Below the pieces are notes generated by a model. It made no database searches, was not told the DNA's origin, and was given only the letters and a program-made list of their open reading frames with translations. From Bradyrhizobium sp. 1(2017) (GTDB lineage: Bacteria > Pseudomonadota > Alphaproteobacteria > Rhizobiales > Xanthobacteraceae), in NCBI RefSeq assembly GCF_011602485.2, contig NZ_CP050022.2:5104001-5168000 (forward strand): 64,000 bases of DNA. Direction: 5' to 3'. Below, piece by piece: positions 1 through 8,759 of this stretch. Position 1 is the stretch's first letter; each line of letters begins with the position of its first letter. Both the position numbers and the translations under genes were made by a program.

Positions 1-196
1 CACAGGCCTTGCGGCGATGCAGCCCGCGAATCGCCCCGGTGACCTTCATCACCTTGCCCGACGGACAGGAGGCATCCTTGACGAAGGCCACCTCATAGGG
101 CGCCAGCATCAGAGGCTCGGATTTAAGGATTGTCTGTGCAGAGCACGGCAAGCCGAAGGAGCACGAAAGCACCACTACCGACACAAGAATACGCAT
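1..196 (-). CDS. Small secreted protein, 3' end outside window (DUF6719-like)
   Basis: Partial gene running off the left edge; 65 codons are visible from the ATG at 196. The first 21 residues form a signal peptide (MRI start, hydrophobic VSVVVL core, cleavage probably after CSA-Q). The mature part contains a Cys in a DASCPSGKVMKVTG segment followed by a basic GLHRRKAC segment, so a pair of cysteines may form a disulfide. From memory this resembles the short secreted DUF6719 family of Bradyrhizobium, whose function is unknown. The frame stays open to the edge, so the true length cannot be given. Confidence 0.6.
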   Translation of the reverse strand, partial: MRILVSVVVLSCSFGLPCSAQTILKSEPLMLAPYEVAFVKDASCPSGKVMKVTGAIRGLHRRKAC

Positions 197-317
197 GTCC
201 GTCGTCCCACCAGCCCGATAATTCTCATATAACGCGTTCCGGGGCGCGAGTTCCGTAAATTGCAAAAATTATTTTTGCTTTACCCCGGCCCCATGACGCG
301 CGTGAGAAAGCGCGCCA

Positions 318-341
318 GCGTCATTTGCAAGCAAATGACGC
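318..341. repeat. Perfect 11-bp palindrome, 2-nt loop
   Basis: The arm at 318-328 is exactly complementary to 331-341, with only AA between. A second, AT-rich palindrome lies at 262-278 (7-bp arms, TTA loop). Both sit in the 250-bp gap between the left-edge gene and the outer-membrane protein gene. They could be a terminator, a transcript-end structure or protein-binding sites; no T tract follows. Confidence 0.5.
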
Positions 342-397
342 GCCAGATGGTTCACGCAAAGCAAACAATGGGTCGGCGGGCAAGAGCCCGGCAAACG

Positions 398-423
398 AAA
401 GGCCGGCGGGAGCCGGCCTTTGT
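398..423 (-). terminator. GC-rich hairpin downstream of the outer-membrane protein gene
   Basis: GGCCGGC at 401-407 pairs with GCCGGCC at 412-418, flanked by AAA on one side and TTT on the other. On the minus strand the stem is followed by a short T run, about 30 bp past the stop of the gene at 448. The T tract is short, so this is a moderate intrinsic terminator at best. Confidence 0.5.
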
Positions 424-447
424 CAGATCGTGGACGCTGGCGGTCGG

Positions 448-1155
448 TCAGTAGCGCGAGGCCGCCGGACCGCCCCAGCCGAACCGGTAGTTCACACCGA
501 CCTTGACGGTATGCTCGTCCTCCCGGCCGCGAACGCCGACGATGTCGGCCGGGCCGGAGGTGAAGGTGGTGCTGCCAAAGTTGTAATACTGGTACTCGGC
601 CTTGGCCGACCAGCTCGGCGCGAACATGTATTCGAGGCCGGCGCCGACGGTGTAGCCGTCCTTGCTGTTGCCGGTGGTGGTGAAGGCCTGCGGCACCCCG
701 GCGATGTTCACGCCAAGACCGTTATTGCGCCAGGCATAACCGCCCTTGGCGTAGAGCAGCGTCGGTCCCCAGGTGTAGCCGATGCGACCGGTCACCGACC
801 CGAGCTGGTCGGTATTGGACGTCACCTGCGTGCCCAGCGGGAACGTGACACCGTTGTTGTTGGTCGGCAGCCAGGAATACTGAGCCTCGATACCCACCAC
901 CCAGTTGGGCGCGAACTGGTAGTCGAAGCCTCCCTGCACGCCGCCGAGGAAGCGGGCGTCGCTCGACTGGAAGCTGCTGTCGCCGGCAAAGGCGCCGCCG
1001 ACATGGCCGCCGATGTAGAAACCGGTCCAATTGTAAATCACCTGCGGCGGCGTATAGGCCGGCGCCTTGGTGTAAGGGCGCGGCTGCATGTCGGCCGCTG
1101 CGGCCGGTCCGGCCAACGCCAGCAGAGCGACTGCGCCCAGCAAAAACTTTTTCAT
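448..1155 (-). CDS. Outer-membrane beta-barrel protein, Omp25/Omp31 type
   Basis: 235-aa surface protein of the alphaproteobacterial Omp25/31 porin-like family, predicted as an eight-stranded barrel. Signal peptide at residues 1-20 (MKKFLLGAVALLALAGPAAA), then a mature start with aromatic/Pro-rich residues leading to NWTGFYIGGHVGG, the typical first strand. GIEAQYSW, GRIGYTWG, AKAEYQYY and the C-terminal VGVNYRFGWG repeat the family's strand pattern. The sequence ends ...AASRY instead of the more usual terminal Phe. The ATG at 1155 is chosen because it starts the signal peptide and has GGGG 7 nt upstream; an ATG two codons earlier (1161) is an alternative. Apparently monocistronic, with a terminator-like hairpin after it. 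Confidence 0.9.
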   Translation of the reverse strand: MKKFLLGAVALLALAGPAAAADMQPRPYTKAPAYTPPQVIYNWTGFYIGGHVGGAFAGDSSFQSSDARFLGGVQGGFDYQFAPNWVVGIEAQYSWLPTNNNGVTFPLGTQVTSNTDQLGSVTGRIGYTWGPTLLYAKGGYAWRNNGLGVNIAGVPQAFTTTGNSKDGYTVGAGLEYMFAPSWSAKAEYQYYNFGSTTFTSGPADIVGVRGREDEHTVKVGVNYRFGWGGPAASRY

Positions 1156-1442
1156 AGTCATCCCCGTTCTTTCATAAACGACACTCAGGAAACAACGTGG
1201 CGTGAATTGGGTTGCTTCGCGACGATGCCGGAACGTTGATCGTTCGTGACTGTGACGGAGTGGCAACAACGCGATTTTGTTCCGTCCCGCCGCCCTGCGC
1301 CGACTGTTTTTGTCGTTTGCGCAAGGCTCGGCGTAACGATTTGTCGCAAGGCGAAACCACCTCGTTCAAAGCTCGCCAAAATGTGATCCAGCGGCTCCGG
1401 CAGCGCTCGTTCTAGCACCAATCGATGAAGGCCGGCTTTGGG

Positions 1443-1865
1443 CTATCGCGTCATCTTTTCCAGTTCCGGAAAGGGTGCGTAAACCGCGCCGGCGCAGAGC
1501 TCATTGGTGCGGTCGAGGACGCGGTCCGCCCGTCCGTTGACGAAGACGACGGCGCGTTCCCGCATGGCCTTGTAGCTGCCGTCGGACTCGCGCGGCGTAA
1601 AGCGGAGGCAGCTCACATAGAATTGCCGGCCTCCGACCTCGCGCTGCACCGGCTCGGCCATGCCGGCGTCCCGCACGCCCACCGGGTTGTTCAGATAGGT
1701 CCGCATCAAGGCCAGCGTGTCGCTGCGGAAATTGTCGGGGAACGGCTGCGGGCCTCCGGCCTGGGTCCCGCCCATCAGCGTCGGACGGTCACCGTCGCTG
1801 CCGAAACATGCCGCAAGCGCCAACGGCAACGCCAGGGTCACCGCACATCTCGCCAATCGCCCCAC
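1443..1865 (-). CDS. Conserved hypothetical lipoprotein
   Basis: About 140 aa if started at the GTG at 1865, which has GGAG about 10 nt upstream. The N terminus (VGRLARC, then a hydrophobic ALPLALAAC) looks like a type II signal peptide with lipobox LAAC, so the protein is probably membrane anchored through the Cys. The rest is soluble with a VGGRQFYVSCLRFTPRESDGSY segment and a VVFVNGRADRV strand. No enzyme motif is seen. Start choice is uncertain because no ATG precedes the signal; the frame is open further upstream to 2051 but that part is Arg-rich and not protein-like. Confidence 0.65.
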   Translation of the reverse strand: MGRLARCAVTLALPLALAACFGSDGDRPTLMGGTQAGGPQPFPDNFRSDTLALMRTYLNNPVGVRDAGMAEPVQREVGGRQFYVSCLRFTPRESDGSYKAMRERAVVFVNGRADRVLDRTNELCAGAVYAPFPELEKMTR

Positions 1866-2082
1866 AGGCCCCGCTCTCCGCTCGATCAGACTCGAAGACG
1901 TTCTAGCCTCAAGCCTGCGCCAAGGGAATTCCGCCAAGGGAATTCGCTTGCAGCGGCGCAATAGCGCACCGGCCCGCCGCCGACACCTCGGCTTTCGCAC
2001 GAGGCAGGACGAACGGACCGGGCCTGGATTCCGCACGCGGCGGCGGGGCAATGCCAGGGATGCCGCCGCGCGGGATCAGTCG

Positions 2083-2451
2083 TCAGTTGCGCTTGTCAGA
2101 CGTCGCCGGCTTGGTCACGTCCAGCTGCGCCTTCTGCGACTGCTTTTCCGAGACCTGCTTGTCCTGGTGGCGATGCTTGCCAACGGTCTTGTGCTCGTCG
2201 GGCGTAGCGGCGGCGTTGGCGTTCATCGCGCTCGACTTGCTATCCGCCTTGACGTCGGCAGCCTTCGTGTCGGCCTTCGCATCGACCTTGGCGCCTGCAT
2301 CCGGTTTGACGGCCGTGTTCGCCGCCTTGGTCTGGCTCTGGTCCGCCTTGATCGCAGGCGCAGTGGTGGTGGTCTTGCCGGCGTCCGTGGCGAAGGCCGG
2401 GGCTGCGATCACGGAAGCTGCGAGCAAGGCTGCGGAAATGGTCTTCAGCAT
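2083..2451 (-). CDS. Small secreted Ala/Lys/Asp-rich protein
   Basis: 122 aa, signal peptide residues 1-21 (MLKTISAALLAASVIAAPAFA), then a low-complexity chain of Ala, Lys, Asp and Thr (repeats of the kind KADTKAADVKADSK), ending in a charged tail with HKTVGKHRHQDK. Probably an extended periplasmic protein; no domain recognised. AGAGGAGACC just upstream of the ATG is a good ribosome site. Expression-induced or stress-type secreted peptides of this composition are common in Bradyrhizobium, but no function can be stated. Confidence 0.75.
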   Translation of the reverse strand: MLKTISAALLAASVIAAPAFATDAGKTTTTAPAIKADQSQTKAANTAVKPDAGAKVDAKADTKAADVKADSKSSAMNANAAATPDEHKTVGKHRHQDKQVSEKQSQKAQLDVTKPATSDKRN

Positions 2452-2701
2452 GATGGTCTCCTCTTGGAAGGATCTCGAGGCGGCGCCCTCTCGCCCACCC
2501 TTCGATCGTGGGTGGGAGCCTAGGGGCTGCGCACTGAACCCGATCTGAAGGCCGTTGCAGGCTTCCGTTCATCTCGATGACAAGTTTGTCATCCGCTACG
2601 GGGCGAATAGATCGTGCGAAGCGGGAATGTTTTTGCACCCTGGGTGTTCCGGTCTTCGGGCAATCGTGTAGGATCGCCACGTTCCATACGGGAGAATTTA
2701 G

Positions 2702-3244
2702 ATGCGCAAACTCTCAATGCTGCTGGTGCCGGGACTTGTCTCCATGACGCTGGCAGCCGGGCCGGTGCTGTCCAGCGCCTATGCCGCGGGCAGTGACTCG
2801 CCCTCGCCGCCGCCGAAGTCGGATAGCTCGCCAAAAAAATCGAAGAAGAAGAGCTCCTCCATCAGCGATCCCAAATTCCTCGCGGCCTATCGCACCGCCT
2901 ACACTGCGATCTACGACAACCACGACTACACGGGCGCGATCGGCCAGCTGAAGTCGCTCAAACGCGACGACGTTGCCGACGTTGCGAACCTGATCGGCTA
3001 TTCCTATCGCAAGCTCGGCGACTACCAGTCGTCGAAGGTCTATTACGAGCTGGCGCTGAAGGACGATCCCAACCACGTCCGCACCTGGCAGTATTACGGC
3101 CTCTGGCAGCTCGAGCAGGGCAACCGCGAACAGGCGCAATATCACCTGAACAAGATCGCCTCGCTCGCCGGCACCGACAGCTCCGAGTATCGCTCGCTGG
3201 CCGCGGCGCTCGACAAGCCGACCGGCGCGACGCTGGTCTACTGA
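2702..3244 (+). CDS. Secreted TPR-repeat protein
   Basis: 180 aa. Signal peptide about residues 1-29 (MRKLSMLLVPGLVSMTLAAG...AYAA), then a Ser/Pro/Lys-rich linker (residues 30-55) and a TPR-type helical region: DYTGAIGQLKSL, VANLIGYSYRKLGDYQSSKVYYELALKDDPNH and TWQYYGLWQLEQGNREQAQYHLNKI fit two to three TPR units. It probably acts as a periplasmic scaffold or binding protein; the partner is unknown. ATG preceded by GGGAGA. It is followed by a strong hairpin at 3285-3316 and appears to be a single-gene unit. Confidence 0.8.
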   Translation: MRKLSMLLVPGLVSMTLAAGPVLSSAYAAGSDSPSPPPKSDSSPKKSKKKSSSISDPKFLAAYRTAYTAIYDNHDYTGAIGQLKSLKRDDVADVANLIGYSYRKLGDYQSSKVYYELALKDDPNHVRTWQYYGLWQLEQGNREQAQYHLNKIASLAGTDSSEYRSLAAALDKPTGATLVY

Positions 3245-3284
3245 GACGCCGGCCTGCCGAAACGTCGGGATCTTTGCACGAAGC

Positions 3285-3316
3285 GAACGGGCACAACCTT
3301 TGGGTTGTGCCCGTTC
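3285..3316 (+). terminator. 14-bp perfect hairpin after the TPR gene
   Basis: Arms 3285-3298 and 3303-3316 are fully complementary with a 4-nt TTTG loop. It lies 41 bp after the TPR stop codon and 55 bp before the next start. No strong T run follows, so it may act as a transcript-stabilising or Rho-assisted structure. Confidence 0.6.
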
Positions 3317-3370
3317 CGCATTCTCGGCTAGCTTCGCGCACCAAATCTTCCTCCCGCAAATCGGTGCGCA

Positions 3371-4759
3371 ATGGACAAGTGGCTGCGATCCGCGATCGAC
3401 TACATCGGCTCCTGGGTCGAATATCAGCTGACGACAATCCAGCAGCCGGGCGTCATCATCGCCTTCGCCCATCGCGGCGAGGTCGTCGCCGAGCACGCGT
3501 TCGGCCTCGCCAATCTCGACACGGGCGAGAAGCTCAGCCCGCGTCATCGCTTCCGCATCGCCTCGCATTCGAAGAGCTTCACGTCCGCCGGCATCATGAA
3601 GCTGCGCGAGCAACGCAAGCTTCGGCTCGACGATCCCATCGGTCAATATGTCGGCGGCCTCAATCCGGGCGTCGCCGAGACCACGATCGCGCAGGTGCTC
3701 TCGCACAGCGCTGGACTGACGCGCGATGGCGCCGATTCCGGCCAGTTCATCGACAGCCGTCCGTATCTGAACGCGGAGGAATTGCTCGCGGAGTTGAAGC
3801 TGCCGACCGCGATCGAGCCCGGCACGCGCTTCAAATATTCCAACCACGGTTTTGGCCTGATCGGCCTCGTGATCGAGGCCGTGACGAAGGAGCCCTACCC
3901 CGTCTGGATCAAGCGCGAGATCGTCGAGCCGGCCGGATTGCGTGAGACCGAACCGAATGCTCCGCTTCCCAAGGGTGCGCCGTTCGCGCGCGGCCATACC
4001 CGAAAGCTTCCATTCGGCGAGCGCTGCGTGATTCCGGGCGACAATCCCGCGCACGCAATGGCATCGGCCGCGGGCTTCGTCGCGACCGCCGGCGACACCG
4101 CCCGCTTCTTCGCGCAGCTGGCGCCCAATGCGAGAAAGAGCGTGCTCTCGGCCGCGAGCCGCCGCGAGATGACGCGGCACCATTGGCGCATTCCGCAGAG
4201 CTTCGAGGGCTATTACGGCCTCGGCGTCAATGCCGGCAAGACCGACGGCTGGGACTGGTTCGGCCATAGCGGCGGATTCCAGGGCTACATCTCCCGGACC
4301 TGCTCCATACCGTCTTGCGAACTCGCGATCAGCATCCTGAGCAACTCGATCGACGGCGCAGCGCCGTTCTGGATGGATGGTGCGATGCAGATCCTGCGCG
4401 TGCTCAAGACCCGCGGCGCGCCGGACCGGCGTGGGCGCGACTGGACCGGCCGCTGGTGGACGATCTGGGGTGCGACCGATTTCGTACCCGCGGGCAACCG
4501 CGTGCTCATCGCCAATCCGCAATTCAACAACCCGTTCATGGATGCCGCCGAGATCGAGGTCACCGGCCGCGACACCGGCAAGCTGGCCTGGGCCGGCGGC
4601 TACTCCAGCCACGGCGAGCCGGTCCGCCGCGTCCGCGACAAGCGCGGCAAGGTCAGTAGCATCTGGATCGCGGGTGCCAATGTGAAGCCCGAGCGCGTCG
4701 TGGCGGGCGAGATCGCTCGGAGATACAAGCCACGCAAGCGCCGGCCTACTCCCGGATGA
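3371..4759 (+). CDS. Serine hydrolase, beta-lactamase/class C fold
   Basis: 462 aa, no signal peptide visible, so probably cytoplasmic. The active-site signature of the beta-lactamase (PF00144) superfamily is complete: S65-H-S-K68, Y156-S-N158 and H299-S-G-G302. The C-terminal 110 residues (from about DWTGRWWTIWGATDF) form an extra beta-rich domain found in esterase/peptidase members of the family. The substrate cannot be told: family members include D-aminopeptidases, esterases and penicillin-binding-like proteins. Its 3' end overlaps the convergent S10 carboxypeptidase gene by 14 bp. Confidence 0.88.
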   Translation: MDKWLRSAIDYIGSWVEYQLTTIQQPGVIIAFAHRGEVVAEHAFGLANLDTGEKLSPRHRFRIASHSKSFTSAGIMKLREQRKLRLDDPIGQYVGGLNPGVAETTIAQVLSHSAGLTRDGADSGQFIDSRPYLNAEELLAELKLPTAIEPGTRFKYSNHGFGLIGLVIEAVTKEPYPVWIKREIVEPAGLRETEPNAPLPKGAPFARGHTRKLPFGERCVIPGDNPAHAMASAAGFVATAGDTARFFAQLAPNARKSVLSAASRREMTRHHWRIPQSFEGYYGLGVNAGKTDGWDWFGHSGGFQGYISRTCSIPSCELAISILSNSIDGAAPFWMDGAMQILRVLKTRGAPDRRGRDWTGRWWTIWGATDFVPAGNRVLIANPQFNNPFMDAAEIEVTGRDTGKLAWAGGYSSHGEPVRRVRDKRGKVSSIWIAGANVKPERVVAGEIARRYKPRKRRPTPG

Positions 4760-6302
4760 GCGCCTCGACCTCACCGCGCAGCGCCTGCCGCGAGCCGTCG
4801 CGCGAATAGAACATGTGGCCGCCGGGATAAACGACGAATTTCACGCGCTGGGTCGCAAACGCCGGCAACTGGTCGAGCACCCGCTTGGATCCGAAATAGG
4901 GCGTGGCGAGATCGAACAGACCGTGCGCGACCAGCACGTTGAGCTTCGCATCGGTGGCGAGGATCTGGCGCAGCTCCGACACCGATTGCGGCGGGTTGAG
5001 GCCGCGGCCGAAATCCCAGTGACCTTCGACGGAGCCGTTCAGCACTTCATACGAGCCGTCCGGCCGCCAGTTGAGCTTGCGCGAGAGCACGTCGACCGCA
5101 GCGCTCGTCAGCGGCGCCTGGAGCGCATCGCCGGAAGGGTCGCCGAAGCGTGAGCTGCTGGAATCCGGATAGGGATCGAAGCCGCGCACGGAGGCATCGT
5201 AACGCCCCGTCACCTTGCCGTTCTTGCGGTCGAATTCGCGGCGGAATTCACCGACGTCGAAACGTCCGGCGAGCCTGCGGCTCACGGCTTGGTCGATGCC
5301 GGTGAGCTCGGCGACCTTGTCCGCGAGACGATTGGTCGCCTCCTTATCCGCCTCGCCCTTAACGAGGTCAGCCAGGAACTCACCGCGCGCGTATGCCTCG
5401 ACATCGGCGAGATCGGCGCGCTTGACCGGTCCCTTGGCCTCCCGCGCCACCGCCACATAGCTCGGCAGCGTCGCGACATATTGCAGGAGGCTCGTGCCGG
5501 TGAACTCGCGGAAGTCGAACAGCGGCGAGACCAGGATCAATCCCCTGACGCCGACGCCTTGCTGGAGCTGCAGCTGGCGCACCACCTTCGGCCCGCGAAT
5601 CCCGCCATAGCTCTCGCCCGCGACGTATTTGGGCGAGACCAGCCGGTCGTGCTTCTCGAGCCAGCGGCGGATCACGAGCGCGATCGCGTTGGCGTCGCCA
5701 TCGACCGAATAGAATGATTTGCGCGCGTCCTCGCCGCTGGCGACGAAGCGGCTGTAGCCCGTGCTGACGGGATCGATGAAGACGAGATCGGTGAAGTCGA
5801 GCCAGGTCTCCGCGTTCGGCTTCACCTCCGGCGAGGCAGATGGCGACAACGCTTCGCCATCGATCGGCAACCGCCACGGCCCCGCGGAGCCGAACTGGAG
5901 CCACGCCGAGGACGCGCCGGGCCCGCCGTTGAACAGGAACGTCACCGGGCGCGTGGCGCGGTCCGCACCATCGAGCGCGTAGGACGTGTAGGCGATGTCG
6001 GCCAACGGCTCGCCCTTGCCGTCGAACACGCGGATCGAGCCGGCGGTCGCGGCGAAGTTGAGGGTGCGGCCCGGCAGATCGAGCGTCTGCTTCGTGGTCG
6101 AATCCGGCGGCAGGCGGTGCAGCTCGGCAGCCGGGGGCGAACTTTGCGCGCCGCTGCCGCGCCCGCCCTTCTGTCCGGCTGGCGCCGTCGTCTCCGCGCG
6201 CGGCTGCGGCGGATCATCCGCGCGCGCAAATCCTGCAAGCGCGAAAGCCGACACGGCCAGCACCAGGGTCGTGCGGCGGAACGCTTTCACATGCGTGGTC
6301 AT
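4746..6302 (-). CDS. Secreted serine carboxypeptidase, peptidase S10 family
   Basis: 518 aa, signal peptide to about residue 28 (cut near GFARA-DD), then a Gly/Pro-rich linker. S10 landmarks are all present: the oxyanion loop NGGPGASS (residues 125-132), the nucleophile elbow GESYGG with Ser231, the Asp in AHGLFDLATPY and the His in YPGGHMFYS near the C terminus. Such enzymes remove C-terminal amino acids from peptides in the periplasm or outside. No operon partner; the tail overlaps the convergent serine hydrolase gene by 14 bp. Confidence 0.92.
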   Translation of the reverse strand: MTTHVKAFRRTTLVLAVSAFALAGFARADDPPQPRAETTAPAGQKGGRGSGAQSSPPAAELHRLPPDSTTKQTLDLPGRTLNFAATAGSIRVFDGKGEPLADIAYTSYALDGADRATRPVTFLFNGGPGASSAWLQFGSAGPWRLPIDGEALSPSASPEVKPNAETWLDFTDLVFIDPVSTGYSRFVASGEDARKSFYSVDGDANAIALVIRRWLEKHDRLVSPKYVAGESYGGIRGPKVVRQLQLQQGVGVRGLILVSPLFDFREFTGTSLLQYVATLPSYVAVAREAKGPVKRADLADVEAYARGEFLADLVKGEADKEATNRLADKVAELTGIDQAVSRRLAGRFDVGEFRREFDRKNGKVTGRYDASVRGFDPYPDSSSSRFGDPSGDALQAPLTSAAVDVLSRKLNWRPDGSYEVLNGSVEGHWDFGRGLNPPQSVSELRQILATDAKLNVLVAHGLFDLATPYFGSKRVLDQLPAFATQRVKFVVYPGGHMFYSRDGSRQALRGEVEALIRE

Positions 6303-6553
6303 GATCGTCCTCCCTGCCCGGCTGCGAGAGCCAGTGAAGGCCAGAGCCTAGCGGGGAATTGCGACGGATTGGGGGATCACCGGTCCGGCGCTGCCCGAAC
6401 CGGCCGATCGGGCTCGAAACCACCCGGTTTTGTCCTCGACCCGGCAGTCGCCCGTTTGCCTTGAAGGGCGGTCGTCCTCGACAATCGAGGCCGACCTCGT
6501 ATAGACGAGCCCGGCGGAACTTACTCGAGCCAGCGGCACCTGCCTGGGAAGCC

Positions 6554-7333
6554 ATGACCAAGTCCTCGCGATACGACCGGATCGCCTTCGTCGCCAGCCC
6601 GAGCAGCGAGGCGCAGGCCGCCTTCGGCCAGCTCACCCGGGAGTACGGCAATTGCGACCCCAGGGAAGCTGACGTCGTCGTGGCACTCGGCGGCGACGGC
6701 TTGATGCTGCAGACGCTGCACCAGAACATGCGCACGGGAAAGCCGATCTATGGCATGCACCGCGGCACGGTCGGCTTCCTGATGAACGAATATTCGACGC
6801 ACGATCTGCGCGCGCGGCTCGAAGCGGCGCATGAATCCGAGATCAATCCGCTCCTGATGCGCGCCACCGATGTCAACGACCGCGTCCACCTGCATCACGC
6901 CATCAACGAGGTCGCCCTGTTCCGGCAGACCTACCAGGCGGCGCGCCTGCGGATCCTGATCGACGAGCGCGAGCGCATGCCCGAATTGATCGCCGACGGC
7001 ATCATGGTGGCAACCCCGGCCGGATCGACCGCCTACAACCTCTCGGCCCAGGGACCGATCCTGCCGATCAACGCCGCGCTGCTGGCGCTGACCCCGATCA
7101 GCGCCTTCCGCCCGCGCCGCTGGCGCGGCGCGCTGCTGCCCAACACCGCCTATGTCGTGATCGAGGTGCTGGAGGGCGACAAGCGCCCGGTGGCGGCGGT
7201 CGCCGACCACGACGAAGTGCGCGACGTCCGCCGCGTCGAGGTCCTCTCGGACAAGACCATCTCGATGCGGATGCTGTTCGACCCGGGTCACAGCCTGGAA
7301 GAGCGGATATTGCGCGAGCAGTTCGGCTACTGA
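6554..7333 (+). CDS. nadK: NAD kinase
   Basis: 259-aa ATP-NAD kinase that phosphorylates NAD to NADP in the cytosol. The GGDG motif (residues 46-49) marks the ATP/polyphosphate site, the NEV in [11 protein letters not shown] the second conserved Asn-Glu motif, and [23 protein letters not shown] the NAD-binding GSTAY loop. Length is normal for alphaproteobacterial NadK. The ATG at 6554 is chosen because family homology begins there; the frame is open upstream but lacks family similarity. A response-regulator gene follows after 98 bp with its own palindromic upstream element. Confidence 0.95.
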   Translation: MTKSSRYDRIAFVASPSSEAQAAFGQLTREYGNCDPREADVVVALGGDGLMLQTLHQNMRTGKPIYGMHRGTVGFLMNEYSTHDLRARLEAAHESEINPLLMRATDVNDRVHLHHAINEVALFRQTYQAARLRILIDERERMPELIADGIMVATPAGSTAYNLSAQGPILPINAALLALTPISAFRPRRWRGALLPNTAYVVIEVLEGDKRPVAAVADHDEVRDVRRVEVLSDKTISMRMLFDPGHSLEERILREQFGY

Positions 7334-7372
7334 GCCGCGCCGTCCCGCCCTACCGAAAGGCCGATCGCAACC

Positions 7373-7407
7373 CTTCGTTAACCCCCGCCACGATATGGTT
7401 AACGAAG
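7373..7407. promoter_or_regulatory. Inverted repeat with GTTAAC arms upstream of the response regulator
   Basis: CTTCGTTAAC at 7373-7382 and GTTAACGAAG at 7398-7407 are perfect 10-bp inverted repeats separated by 15 bp, ending 24 bp before the response-regulator ATG. The right arm contains ATGGTTAA, the reverse of the CtrA half-site TTAACCAT. The spacing is not that of a classical CtrA full site, so the binding factor is open. It could also form a hairpin near the ribosome-binding region. Confidence 0.5.
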
Positions 7408-7431
7408 ATTGACCGCTTCGGCCCGGGCGCC

Positions 7432-7977
7432 ATGTTCCGCATCGACTTCAACAAGCTGCGCTTTCTCGTCTGCGACGACAATCCGCACATGCGCCGCATC
7501 CTGCGGACGCTGCTGCATTCGTTCGGCGCACGCGAAGTCTACGAGGCCGAGGACGGCGCCACCGCGCTGGAAATGTACAGCCATTACGTGCCGGACATCG
7601 TCATCACCGACTGGGCGATGCCGATCTTCGACGGGCTCGAGCTCGCTCAGATGATCCGGCAGCCGGAGTCGAAGGGCAACCCTTACGCGCCCATCATCAT
7701 GCTGACCGGTCATTCCGAGAAGCGCCGCGTGACGGTCGCGCGCGATGCAGGCGTCACCGAATTCCTGGCCAAGCCGATCTCGGCCAAGGGGCTCTATCAG
7801 CGCATCCTCAACGTGGTCGCCAATCCCCGCCCCTTCATCAAGACCAAGACCTATTTCGGCCCGGACCGGCGCCGCAACACCAACTCCGCCTATATGGGGC
7901 CGGAGCGCCGCGTCGGCGAAAAGCACGAGGTGCTGCAGCAGCCCTCGCTGCTCGACAAGGCCCGCTCCTCCATCTAG
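7432..7977 (+). CDS. Response regulator with a single receiver domain and C-terminal tail
   Basis: 181 aa. The receiver domain covers residues 8-130: acidic pair D15-D16, phospho-acceptor D60 in IVITDWAMP, T92 and K114 (FLAKPIS), so all phosphotransfer residues are present. After it comes a basic tail (about 130-181) with FGPDRRRN and MGPERRVGEK, two similar G-P-x-R-R segments, but no DNA-binding or enzymatic output domain. An Hpt protein gene follows 28 bp downstream, suggesting that the two form part of a phosphorelay; no histidine kinase is next to them. Confidence 0.9.
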   Translation: MFRIDFNKLRFLVCDDNPHMRRILRTLLHSFGAREVYEAEDGATALEMYSHYVPDIVITDWAMPIFDGLELAQMIRQPESKGNPYAPIIMLTGHSEKRRVTVARDAGVTEFLAKPISAKGLYQRILNVVANPRPFIKTKTYFGPDRRRNTNSAYMGPERRVGEKHEVLQQPSLLDKARSSI

Positions 7978-8005
7978 CGCAACGTCTTCAGACGAGGCAG
8001 GCATC

Positions 8006-8584
8006 ATGGCGAAGAACAGCGCAAAGGACATCGAGGTCACGGCCTTCGCCACGCATCACGTGATCACGCAGCCCAATCCGCTGCGCAAGGTTCTGCGCCG
8101 GGTCGAGGAAAAGGACATGGACGATCCGGTCGCCCGCGCCGAGCAGGCGCTGGCGGGCCTGTCCGGCGAGTTCAAGGACTGGATGACGATCGAGGTCCAG
8201 AGACTGTCCGCCGCCTGGACTGCCGTGCAGCAGGACGGCTTCGGCAAGAAGCTGCGCGACGAGCTGTTTCACGCCGCCCACGACATCAAGGGCGATGCGG
8301 CGACGTTCGGCTTCCCGTCGGCAGCGGGAATCTCCGAGAGCCTGTGCCGTGTCATCGAGCATGCCCCGGATCTTTCGAAGGTGCCGGCCGAGCTGTTCAC
8401 GCACCACATCAACGCGATCCTCGCCATCGTGCACGAGAACACCAGGCTCGACAGCATCAGCGTCTCCGCCGAGCTCAGCCGGCGCCTGCGCAAGGTCGCC
8501 GACGAATACCTTGCCCACGTCAACCGCGACCGCCCCGAGCATCTCGAGGTGATCCTGGCACCGAGCATCGCGCCGGCGGATTAG
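8006..8584 (+). CDS. Histidine phosphotransfer (Hpt) domain protein
   Basis: 192 aa. HAAHDIKGDAATFGF matches the Hpt phosphorylation helix, with H92 as the predicted phosphorylated residue; the following helix GISESLCRVIEHAPD completes the four-helix bundle. The N-terminal 45 residues include a charged segment NPLRKVLRRVEEKDMDDP that is not part of the Hpt core. It lies directly after the response regulator, probably in one transcript. Expected role: carrying phosphate between a distant hybrid kinase and a receiver such as its neighbour. Confidence 0.88.
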   Translation: MAKNSAKDIEVTAFATHHVITQPNPLRKVLRRVEEKDMDDPVARAEQALAGLSGEFKDWMTIEVQRLSAAWTAVQQDGFGKKLRDELFHAAHDIKGDAATFGFPSAAGISESLCRVIEHAPDLSKVPAELFTHHINAILAIVHENTRLDSISVSAELSRRLRKVADEYLAHVNRDRPEHLEVILAPSIAPAD

Positions 8585-8602
8585 GGTCCAGCGCTCTCCG
8601 CG

Positions 8603-8719
8603 CGTCATTGCAAGCGCAGCGAAGCAATCCAGACTGTCCTCGCGGCAGGATTTCTGGATTGCTTCGCTGAGCCTGTCATCGGGCCGCGCTCCGCGCGGAC
8701 CCGGTGGCTCGCAATGACG
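8603..8719. repeat. Intergenic palindromic repeat, family A
   Basis: Outer arms CGTCATTGC (8603-8611) and GCAATGACG (8711-8719) are complementary; inner arms 8618-8633 and 8653-8668 are a perfect 16-bp inverted repeat reading GCGAAGCAATCC. A related copy with the same outer arms and a diverged middle lies at 28510-28626. Elements of this kind are spread through Bradyrhizobium genomes. It sits between the convergent Hpt and DUF2336 genes. Confidence 0.85.
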
Positions 8720-8759
8720 GAGGTTGTGTCTTCCGGTCTACCCTGTCGCGGGCTTTGAA

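Noticed and set aside
2714..4774. A 686-codon open frame opposite the TPR and serine-hydrolase genes
   Set aside because: Antisense shadow of two supported genes; composition is Arg/Ala/Asp noise.
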